Shown here piece by piece: positions 6,119 through 12,341 of a stretch of 13,476 nucleotides of DNA. The stretch covers positions 1-13,476 of the forward strand of contig DCCQ01000134.1 of assembly GCA_002314195.1 (NCBI GenBank), given 5' to 3'. This DNA comes from Bacteroidales bacterium UBA1077 (lineage in GTDB: Bacteria > Bacteroidota > Bacteroidia > Bacteroidales > UBA932). Position 1 is the stretch's first letter. Every line of letters begins with the position of its first letter. A program made the translations under genes and the position numbers. The notes below the pieces were generated by a model. The model saw nothing but the letters and a program-made list of their open reading frames with translations, did no database searches and had not been told where the DNA came from.

Positions 6119-7183
6119 ATGATCTACGAAGGCAAACAGAAAATCTGGTCAGATTACCAGAAAGAGATTCCGGACGATCACTATTTCTACGTCCGTAGCT
6201 GCATCAGGCAGAGTTTCTTCCCGGCTTCGGAAGCGACTTTCCTGAGGATAACAGGGCAGGAACTGGGCAAGGATATATTCGAGACAGAGCATCACACCAC
6301 TTGTGGCGGCATCGCCTACCACTCGGACACCATCCCGCAGGAGACAGTGATGACGATCATCGCGCGCCAGTTCGCACTCATGACAAAGAACGGCTACGAG
6401 AACTACGTCTGCTCCTGCATCACCTCTTTCGGCCTCTACTGCGAGACGATGGAGACTTGGCGGGAGTACCCTGAACTGGAGGCGAAGGTGCGTGAGAACC
6501 TTTGGAAGTCATGCAAATTGGAGTTCAGCAAGCCGCAATTCCTCGTGCACGCCAGCGACCTCATCTACAAGTACCGCAACCTCATCGCGGCCCAGGCGAA
6601 ACACAAGCTCGTGAATATTCACACCGGCCGCCCGCTCCGTGTGGTGGAGCACATCGGCTGCCACTATTCGAAGATGTTCCCGTCAAAGGGAGTCGGGGGC
6701 GCTGAATATCCTTACGTCCTCGTCGGAATAGTCGAGGCGTGGGGAGGTGAGATCGTGGACTATCCGGAGCGTCGCCACTGCTGCGGCTTCGGCTTCCGCC
6801 AGTACCTCATCAAGGGCAACAGAAGCTACTCCATCTCCAACACCCACAAGAAGTTCGAGAGCATGGAGCCGTTCCACCCGGACATGATCATCACCAACTG
6901 CCCCGGATGCCCGTATTTCCTTGACAGATGGCAATATGTGATCGCGGAATCGACCGGCAAGACATACGGAGGGCAGGGGCACGGAATCCCGGTGTTCACC
7001 TACGAGGAGGTGGCTGGACTCGTGCTCGGCTACGACCCTTGGGACCTTGGACTCCAGACCCACCAGGTCAGTGTTGAGCCGCTTCTTGATAAGATGGGCA
7101 TTGAATATGACCCCGCCCGCAAGTTCCTCGGCAAGAACGGCAAGGACATCGGCCGCCCAGGTCCTTGCACTTGCCTGAAATAG
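6119..7183 (+). CDS. HdrB-like Fe-S subunit with CCG domains (B1)
   Basis: Related to heterodisulfide reductase subunit B, the catalytic disulfide-handling subunit. In 354 residues the second CCG domain is intact: Cys181, the CC pair at 221-222, and CPGC at 261-264, the ligand pattern for a non-cubane cluster. The first CCG domain is altered: Cys28 is present, but the expected CC pair reads TC (Thr61-Cys62) and the last pair is CSC (Cys98, Cys100) rather than CxxC. It is longer than methanogen HdrB (about 300 residues), with an extra N-terminal 20 residues and a C-terminal tail ending in CTC. It lies between hdrC1 and hdrA in one operon. The reaction is unknown; no CoM/CoB pathway is expected in this organism. 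Confidence 0.88.
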   Translation: MIYEGKQKIWSDYQKEIPDDHYFYVRSCIRQSFFPASEATFLRITGQELGKDIFETEHHTTCGGIAYHSDTIPQETVMTIIARQFALMTKNGYENYVCSCITSFGLYCETMETWREYPELEAKVRENLWKSCKLEFSKPQFLVHASDLIYKYRNLIAAQAKHKLVNIHTGRPLRVVEHIGCHYSKMFPSKGVGGAEYPYVLVGIVEAWGGEIVDYPERRHCCGFGFRQYLIKGNRSYSISNTHKKFESMEPFHPDMIITNCPGCPYFLDRWQYVIAESTGKTYGGQGHGIPVFTYEEVAGLVLGYDPWDLGLQTHQVSVEPLLDKMGIEYDPARKFLGKNGKDIGRPGPCTCLK

Positions 7184-7244
7184 TTTTATTTATGAATATT
7201 CCAATGGCAACCATTTTAATCCTCATAGTGGCGGTAGAATGTTG

Positions 7245-7330
7245 CGGAACTAGGAGCGAAGCGACCGAAGGGGTTCGGGGAATCCTTTCCCCGTGCCCCT
7301 CAGGGGCTGTCACGAAGTGACTGGGGGTTG
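7245..7330 (+). repeat. composite palindromic element between hdrB and hdrA
   Basis: Three small perfect hairpins follow one another: GGGGAA (7277-7282) / TTCCCC (7287-7292), GCCCC (7295-7299) / GGGGC (7303-7307), and GTCAC (7309-7313) / GTGAC (7317-7321). They are flanked by a degenerate direct repeat, CGAAGCGACC then GGGGTT on the left (7258-7275) and CGAAGTGACT then GGGGTT on the right (7314-7329). The left part shares AGCGACCGAA with the REP-like element seen elsewhere in the window. It fills a 181-base gap that interrupts an otherwise tight operon, and could reduce read-through or stabilise the upstream mRNA. The gap has no convincing promoter. Confidence 0.65.
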
Positions 7331-7364
7331 AATATTTTAGTTGTGAATTGAAAGAGATGAAGTC

Positions 7365-8420
7365 ATGAAAAATAATATATTAATAATAGGTGGGGGCCCT
7401 GCCGGCCTTGAGGCGGCCTCTGGGCTACAGAGACTGGGCTACAATGTCATTCTGATTGAGCGGGCATCGACTCTTGGCGGACATCTGGCCTCATGGGACA
7501 GACTGTTCCCGGACGGGGCTTCGGCCTCGGCTGCCCTTGACTGGCTGCTCGGAAAGATGGACGGAGTCAAGTGCTTTACAGACACCGAGGTACAGTCGAT
7601 TAATAGGCTTGATAAATCCTACAACGTAATCCTTTCCAACGGAATCACCGTACTTGCTGACGCAGTGCTGGTGGCCAGTGGCTTCGACCTGTTCAAGGCC
7701 GAAAAGAAGGAGGAATATGGCTACGGAATCTATGATCACGTGATCACCAACGCGGACCTTGAGGCGTGGTTCGGATCAGGCACCGACATAAGGATCAATA
7801 ATCCTAAGAAGATTGGATTCGTCCATTGTGTAGGTTCCCGTGACGAGAAGTCCGGCTGCCGCTCCTGCTCGAAAGTCTGCTGCGCAACAGCCGTGAAGCA
7901 AGCCTGCGAGATGAAACAGGCTTTCCCTGATGCCCAGGTATATTGTTTCTATATGGACCTGAGGATGTTCGGCCGCCACTACGAGGATCTCTACCTCAGC
8001 GCACAGAAGGACTACGGTGTTCGTTTCATCCGAGGCCGTGTCGCCGAGGTTTCCGAGAACGTGGACGGCAGCCTTCTCGTGAAGGCAGAGGACACAGTGG
8101 CCGGAAAACCTCTGAAAGTGACCTTGAATCTCCTCGTGCTTATGGCCGGAATGAGACCGTCCGCTTCCGGAAAGAGGGTAGGGGACCTGTTGGAGATGCC
8201 TGTTGAGGATGACGGATTCTTCGCGGTACGTGACGGAATCCTTGCCGGACAGCGAAGCCGGCTCCCGGGACTGTTCCTTGCCGGGGCGGCTACCGGGCCA
8301 AAGACCCTGCCGGAGACCCTTGCAGATGCCCGCGGGGCAGTCGTGGAGATCGACAGGTACCTGTCCGACATATTCCCGGACGCCAAGAATTACAAGACTT
8401 TGGTTAGAGAGAGATGGTAG
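7365..8420 (+). CDS. HdrA-like FAD/[4Fe-4S] subunit, short form
   Basis: Flavoprotein core of the Hdr-like complex. In 351 residues it has an N-terminal dinucleotide-binding fold with GGGPAG (9-14) and acidic strand end IER (31-33). The HdrA-specific cluster region is VHCVGSRDE with Cys155, then GCRSCSKVCC with Cys165, Cys168, Cys172 and Cys173. A C-terminal FAD segment is GLFLAGAATGPKTLPETLADARGAV (302-326). It lacks the ferredoxin domains of methanogen HdrA (about 650 residues), so it resembles the compact forms found in sHdr and QmoA. By itself it has no obvious extra sites for ferredoxin-linked bifurcation. The start at 7365 follows AAAGAGATGAAGTC. Its stop overlaps the start of the second hdrC by seven bases. 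Confidence 0.92.
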   Translation: MKNNILIIGGGPAGLEAASGLQRLGYNVILIERASTLGGHLASWDRLFPDGASASAALDWLLGKMDGVKCFTDTEVQSINRLDKSYNVILSNGITVLADAVLVASGFDLFKAEKKEEYGYGIYDHVITNADLEAWFGSGTDIRINNPKKIGFVHCVGSRDEKSGCRSCSKVCCATAVKQACEMKQAFPDAQVYCFYMDLRMFGRHYEDLYLSAQKDYGVRFIRGRVAEVSENVDGSLLVKAEDTVAGKPLKVTLNLLVLMAGMRPSASGKRVGDLLEMPVEDDGFFAVRDGILAGQRSRLPGLFLAGAATGPKTLPETLADARGAVVEIDRYLSDIFPDAKNYKTLVRERW

Positions 8421-8743
8421 ATTTCGGTTTCGGTCTGGTCCCAAGTTCCAGAATCAATCTTGACCTGTTCGACAGGAAAAAGTTCGATGAGCTGGCCGCT
8501 CTTGAGCCTGATGTGCGCAAGTGCATGGCCTGCGGAAGCTGCACCGCCGTCTGCACCGCCGGGCAATTCGTGCCGACAAGCCTCCGTGCTGCCATAGAGG
8601 AACTTCACAACGGCCATCCTGACAAGGCTATAGGCTTTTTGAAGTCCTGCCAGCTCTGCGGAAAATGCTCGATGGTCTGCCCGCGCGGCATCAACACCCG
8701 GCATCTCATTCTGTCAATAGCGAAGGTGTACGCTGAAAAATAG
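8414..8743 (+). CDS. HdrC-like protein with two [4Fe-4S] clusters, short form (C2)
   Basis: Second ferredoxin-type subunit of the operon. In 109 residues the cluster motifs are CMACGSCTAVCT (Cys37, 40, 43, 47) and CQLCGKCSMVCP (Cys79, 82, 85, 89). The residue after the first motif is Thr rather than the usual Pro. This is close to the minimal size of an HdrC domain, with no extension on either side. The ATG overlaps the hdrA stop, so HdrA and this protein are translationally coupled and are probably direct partners. It would relay electrons from HdrA towards the membrane Hdr fusion encoded next. It is followed by a 154-base gap full of inverted repeats. Confidence 0.92.
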   Translation: MVDFGFGLVPSSRINLDLFDRKKFDELAALEPDVRKCMACGSCTAVCTAGQFVPTSLRAAIEELHNGHPDKAIGFLKSCQLCGKCSMVCPRGINTRHLILSIAKVYAEK

Positions 8744-8867
8744 TTGTCAGAGAATTATTATCAGGTATTTACCAACCAACTTAGAAACAGTCTCTGACCA
8801 ATGTCTTTTTATGAAGAAATATCTTCATACTCATTCTTCCCCTTTTAGGAAGAAATGAAGCGCTTCA
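8744..8867 (+). repeat. cluster of inverted repeats before the membrane Hdr gene
   Basis: Four perfect inverted repeats lie in 124 bases. TCAGAGA (8747-8753) pairs with TCTCTGA (8791-8797) across a 37-base loop. ATGAAGA (8811-8817) pairs with TCTTCAT (8822-8828) around AATA. TTCTTCC (8834-8840) pairs with GGAAGAA (8848-8854). TGAAGCGCTTCA (8856-8867) is a 12-base palindrome. No consensus -7 promoter is seen, so these are likely intercistronic RNA structures or protein-binding sites. The 154-base gap otherwise holds no gene. Confidence 0.6.
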
Positions 8868-8897
8868 GACAAACGACTCTAAAATTTACTGCACGAA

Positions 8898-10862
8898 ATG
8901 AACCCTCTATTATATTCATTGACGCTTCAGGCGGCCCCGGAAGTCATCGACAGAATCCCGTCTGGCTACAGCAACTTTGTGATTCCGTTCGTGGTCGGCA
9001 TCAGCTTCATGCTGATCTGGCTGACCGTGGGACTGATCAGGCTGCTGGCCAAGATTCCTGCTGATGACAGGCGTAGGTTCTGGAAATCCCTTGTCACTCC
9101 GAAGATTGCCCTGAAGAACATTAAGGATCTGTTCTGCGACTGCCTTTTCCACACCAAGATCTGGAAGCGGAAGCCTCTGCTCGGCTACATGCACTCCTCA
9201 ATCGCCTTCGGCTGGTTCATGCTGATTGTTCTCGGTCACATAGAGGTGGCTTTGTTCGTGCCTAAACATCTTGCTTGGACTGAGGGCGGACTTTTCTACC
9301 CGATTTTTTACCGTTTCTTTGTCTGGATCAATCCCGGCCATGTGACGCTAAGGGGATCATTTTTCTTTTTCCTTATGGACTTTTTCCTGCTCTATGTACT
9401 TACCGGAGTCGGGATGGCCATATTCAAGAGATTCAGATCCATTGTTTTGGGAATGCGTCACACCACAAAGCCGTCGTTGGCCGACAGGGTGGCCCTTTAC
9501 AGCCTTTGGATGATCTTCCCGTTGAGGCTTCTGGCCGAGAGCTTTACCGCTGACCTCAGCGGTGGAAGTTTCCTGACAGTCCCTGTCAACCATCTGTGGC
9601 ACTGGATATTCGGAGACAAATTGTTCTTCATGCCGGTTTGGTGGGCATATTCAATATGTCTGGGTCTCTTCTTCGCCGCGATGCCGTTCAGCCGCTACAT
9701 GCACATCCTGACGGAGGTCCTGTGGATCCTGCTGCGTAACGCCGGCATTCAGCCCCGTCATCCTCGCAAAGGTGTCGCCGAGGCTGAGATCTACGCGTGC
9801 TCAAGCTGTGGGCTATGCTTGGATGCCTGTCCGATGAACGTTCAGAAGAAGAATCTGAAATATTCATCGGTATATTTTATTCGCTTCTTGCGTCGGCATA
9901 ACGAAAAGAAGATCAATGACATCGCCGAGAAGTGCCTGATGTGTGACAAGTGCCACGCGCTTTGCCCGGTAGGGGTTGACGCCCCGGCGCTTAGACGGGC
10001 TCAACGTGCCACGGTCAACAATTCGCTGCCGTATGACTATTCCTACCTTAAGGCCGATTGCCCGATAGGATCAGTCGATTCGGCAAGCTCAGCGACCGCT
10101 CCTGTCTCGGCCACTGAGCCAACCCATTCGGTCACTGAACCTGCCAAAGTGACCTATAATATTCAAAAATCCGGAGAGAAAGTAATGTACTTCGCCGGCT
10201 GCATGACCCACCTCACTCCAAGAATCATAAAATCAGTCGAAAAGGTTTTCAAGTTCGCCGGAGTCAATTACATCTTCGCTGACCACGATGGTGGAATATG
10301 CTGCGGTCGCCCTCTGCTGCTCGCCGGCAAGACCGACGCCGCCTACGAGACCATCTCAGCCAACCGCAGGATGATCCTCTCTTCCGGCTGCCGCACCCTG
10401 GTCCTGTCCTGCCCGATCTGCTACAAGATTTTTAAGGATGAATATGCCCTCGAAGGCATTGAGGTCCTTCATTACACCCAGTTCATCAAGCGTTTGGCCG
10501 ATGAGGGAAAACTGAAACTGAACGCTGGGGACGAGCGGATTGTCTATCACGATCCGTGTGAGCTTGGCCGTGGCTGTGGAGTTTACAAAGAACCACGTGA
10601 GGTTTTAGGTCAGGTCGGCACTTTGGTGAAATCCGCCAAGGAAGGCGATGAGAGCATCTGCTGCGGAGGCAGCCTCGGCAGCCTTACCCTCGAAGCCCGT
10701 GACCGTGCCAAGATCACCGAGTCCTCAGTCGGTAACCTATTGGTAAACAACCCTCAGACCATAGTCACCGCCTGTCCTCTCTGTCTCAAGACCTTCTCTG
10801 AGTCCGTCCCGGACACTGTCCAAGTCAAAGACTTCGCGGAAACTGTTTCTCAACACCTGTAG
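8898..10862 (+). CDS. membrane-anchored HdrD/DsrK-like Fe-S protein fused to a cytochrome-b-like domain
   Basis: Likely menaquinone-linked end of the Hdr-like system in the cytoplasmic membrane. In 654 residues, the N-terminal domain (about 25-280) has five or so membrane segments (27-50, 95-120, 152-176, 198-214, 243-265) with histidines suited to haem b (His99, His114, His269), like NarI, HdrE and DsrM. Two [4Fe-4S] motifs follow: Cys301, 304, 307, 311 and Cys346, 349, 352, 356. A Ser/Thr/Pro-rich linker (391-420) is encoded by repeat DNA. Two complete CCG domains end the protein: Cys435, CC468-469, CPIC 505-508; and Cys554, CC588-589, CPLC 626-629. The fusion resembles DsrMK and the Fe-S ETF:menaquinone oxidoreductases. 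No EtfAB genes are nearby, so HdrABC is the more likely partner. ATG 8898 is the first start before the membrane domain. Confidence 0.9.
   Translation: MNPLLYSLTLQAAPEVIDRIPSGYSNFVIPFVVGISFMLIWLTVGLIRLLAKIPADDRRRFWKSLVTPKIALKNIKDLFCDCLFHTKIWKRKPLLGYMHSSIAFGWFMLIVLGHIEVALFVPKHLAWTEGGLFYPIFYRFFVWINPGHVTLRGSFFFFLMDFFLLYVLTGVGMAIFKRFRSIVLGMRHTTKPSLADRVALYSLWMIFPLRLLAESFTADLSGGSFLTVPVNHLWHWIFGDKLFFMPVWWAYSICLGLFFAAMPFSRYMHILTEVLWILLRNAGIQPRHPRKGVAEAEIYACSSCGLCLDACPMNVQKKNLKYSSVYFIRFLRRHNEKKINDIAEKCLMCDKCHALCPVGVDAPALRRAQRATVNNSLPYDYSYLKADCPIGSVDSASSATAPVSATEPTHSVTEPAKVTYNIQKSGEKVMYFAGCMTHLTPRIIKSVEKVFKFAGVNYIFADHDGGICCGRPLLLAGKTDAAYETISANRRMILSSGCRTLVLSCPICYKIFKDEYALEGIEVLHYTQFIKRLADEGKLKLNAGDERIVYHDPCELGRGCGVYKEPREVLGQVGTLVKSAKEGDESICCGGSLGSLTLEARDRAKITESSVGNLLVNNPQTIVTACPLCLKTFSESVPDTVQVKDFAETVSQHL
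10073..10154 (+). repeat. REP-like palindrome copies inside the membrane Hdr gene
   Basis: Three copies of the element at 2472-2507 lie within codons 392-419. Copy 1 (10073-10098) is inverted and matches 23 of 26 bases. Copy 2 (10107-10120) is a 14-base fragment with 12 matches. Copy 3 (10128-10153) is direct with 21 of 26 matches, every difference a transition. Copy 3 keeps a perfect stem GGTCACT (10130-10136) / AGTGACC (10148-10154). Compared with the queF-rsgA copy, one G-C pair has become A-T on both arms. The DNA is read in frame as a flexible linker. Confidence 0.8.
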
Positions 10863-10875
10863 CCACATCAATCAT

Positions 10876-11328
10876 TCAATAAACTGAAAGTTTTCCAAGA
10901 TCGGCTTGCGTCATTCTGGTTTTTATGAACAAGATCGCATTCACGATTTGGCACGCCGCGAAAATGCCATAAGCCACTGAGAGGGCGCTGAATCCCCAGA
11001 TGTAGAATTCCACAATGATCCACAACATCAAAATGCACCCGCATAGAAGGCCACTCAACGCGCCGTACTTGCTATTGTTGTGGATAAGATAGATGGAAAT
11101 CATATTGGTGATTCCGTTGACTGTCAGCAGAGCGAAAGCCGAGCAGATAAAGTCCTCGAACATGAACGAGATGCAAGGGAATGCTTCCCTCAGCATAGGA
11201 AGCAACGAATCCATCTGGAAAGTCATCCCGCTTGGATCATAAATCATCATCCCGAAACCCACAATAGCACCAAGAGTTATGAAATATGCCCAGAATAGTT
11301 GGATGCCACGTATGATTTTTAATTTCAT
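10876..11328 (-). CDS. small four-helix membrane protein, 150 residues
   Basis: Not assigned to a named family. The protein is strongly hydrophobic with four predicted membrane helices (roughly 9-29, 56-80, 88-111 and 114-135). The first loop contains YDPSGMTFQMDSLLPM, a DPSG-containing loop that recurs in small bacterial four-helix proteins of unknown role. No catalytic motif is seen. It is convergent with the membrane Hdr gene, only 13 bases apart, with no obvious terminator in between. It lies 33 bases downstream of the next minus-strand gene, so the two are almost surely co-transcribed. Similar size and topology suggest related proteins or a complex, which is inference. Confidence 0.8.
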   Translation of the reverse strand: MKLKIIRGIQLFWAYFITLGAIVGFGMMIYDPSGMTFQMDSLLPMLREAFPCISFMFEDFICSAFALLTVNGITNMISIYLIHNNSKYGALSGLLCGCILMLWIIVEFYIWGFSALSVAYGIFAACQIVNAILFIKTRMTQADLGKLSVY

Positions 11329-11361
11329 GATTTTAGTTTTCTTCTATTGATTTACAGTTGT

Positions 11362-11805
11362 TTATCTCGCGATGATCTTTCCTGTCAACGCGCTAGCCTT
11401 TTTCCCAGACATGATGTTCAGACAAGGAATATAGCATATTCCAAGAAGAGCTGCGACACCTGTTGACGACATTTCAAGCCATGAAAAATTCTCAACCAGC
11501 ATCGTTATCCCCCAGATTGTTCTCCCGAAGAAGACAATCAACATGGTGATAACCGCTGCTTTCTGGAGAGGTAGCCTACGTATAAGTCCAAGAACCGACA
11601 GCCCATAGCTTCCTGCAACAAAAAACGCCATAGCGATGCAAACTGTGATTAAATATGGCAGCCCGGCTCCATGCGTCGCAATCTCGTCCATCATCCCGTT
11701 TATTCCATAGATGTTGAACACTGTCTTCAGACAAAACAGGCAAGCCAGATGACCCACTCCGATCACGAAATGCAGGATAACTCCCAATAAAACCAATTTT
11801 TTCAT
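11362..11805 (-). CDS. small four-helix membrane protein, 147 residues
   Basis: Not recognised. It starts MKKLVLLGVILHFVIGVGHLACLFCLK, which could be an uncleaved signal anchor. Four hydrophobic segments are visible (about 3-27, 48-76, 83-104 and 113-133), with a basic C-terminus. His12 and His18 lie in the first helix, but no cofactor motif can be argued from them. It is the first gene of a two-gene minus-strand unit. A minus-strand TAAATTTG element about 90 bases upstream (11897-11904) is the best promoter candidate. Overlapping ATGs in other frames were rejected because they lack the hydrophobic pattern. Confidence 0.8.
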   Translation of the reverse strand: MKKLVLLGVILHFVIGVGHLACLFCLKTVFNIYGINGMMDEIATHGAGLPYLITVCIAMAFFVAGSYGLSVLGLIRRLPLQKAAVITMLIVFFGRTIWGITMLVENFSWLEMSSTGVAALLGICYIPCLNIMSGKKASALTGKIIAR

Positions 11806-11893
11806 ACTTCAATTTGAATATGCCAATGAATGTTACTATGAAACCTTAGTGAATATTACCATCCAATCACTCAATCATTCTCGGGAATGTTTA

Positions 11894-11924
11894 AGGCAAA
11901 TTTACGAAGTAAATCCATTTGCCT
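11894..11924 (-). promoter_or_regulatory. hairpin containing a minus-strand -7 promoter element
   Basis: AGGCAA (11894-11899) and ATTTAC (11900-11905) pair with TTGCCT (11919-11924) and GTAAAT (11909-11914), giving two 6-bp stems separated by a CCAT bulge, with loop GAA. On the minus strand, bases 11904-11897 read TAAATTTG, a full match to TAnnTTTG, facing the two membrane-protein genes. A -33 TTG is not clear. The palindrome could be an operator over the promoter or only a structure. Confidence 0.45.
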
Positions 11925-12341
11925 GTCATTTATGATGTGGACAAGGTGTATTGTTTAATGTGTTGGTAATTAAGGAAATATGTCTTGATGTAATGGACAA
12001 TGCCACTCCTTCCGTGACCGCCGTATTCCTGTTTTTTACGACAGAAAGCCCGCTGTGCGTACCTGTCATGTCTGAAATTCCTACGAGTTTGGCAATATGT
12101 AAGAATTGCTCACCTCAGGGCTCACCAACCATGGATCGGCAGGATTACCAACTATCGAATGCTGTAGTGGCTGGAGCCACATCCCGGGGGCAAAGATCAA
12201 CACATCGCCCCCGGGATGCTGTTATCCTGTACTACCGGGTGCAGAAAGCGAACTTTTGCACCCGGTATACGATATTCATTTGTTTTTACTAAATTTACTG
12301 ACTTTTTTTTACGGGATGATAGTCTTAGAAACTGATATACA
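11925..12341. other. long intergenic region without a convincing protein gene
   Basis: An open frame of 113 codons (11951-12292) exists on the plus strand but runs through three perfect hairpins, has unusual composition, no ribosome-binding site and no recognisable fold, so it is not called. Other features are a direct repeat GCTCACC (12108 and 12120 regions), a small inverted repeat GCAAT / ATTGC (12092-12109), a T8 run (12303-12310) and TAAATTTA (12290-12297), a seven-of-eight match to a -7 element that might serve the gene at 12342. A non-coding RNA ending in the hairpins is possible. Confidence 0.5.
12167..12267. repeat. three back-to-back strong hairpins
   Basis: Hairpin A: GTGGCT (12167-12172) / AGCCAC (12175-12180). 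Hairpin B: CATCCCGGGGGC (12180-12191) / GCCCCCGGGATG (12207-12218), twelve perfect pairs around a 15-base loop. Hairpin C: TACCGGGTGCA (12233-12243) / TGCACCCGGTA (12257-12267), continued after one bulged G by AAAG / CTTT with a CGAA loop, about 15 pairs. T-rich sequence follows (12278-12288 and 12303-12310). No protein gene ends just upstream on the plus strand, so their role as ordinary terminators is unclear. Confidence 0.75.

Noticed and set aside
7068..7313. Antisense frame of 81 codons across the hdrB end and the palindromic element
   Set aside because: Its sequence is explained by the hairpin repeats and the antisense of hdrB.
8855..9064. Short frame starting just before the membrane Hdr gene, with AGGAAG upstream
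   Set aside because: It overlaps the real gene out of frame for most of its length, and its peptide looks like a frame shadow.
11951..12292. Open frame of 113 codons in the long intergenic region
   Set aside because: It runs through three perfect hairpins, has no ribosome-binding or promoter signal, low-quality composition and no recognisable fold.
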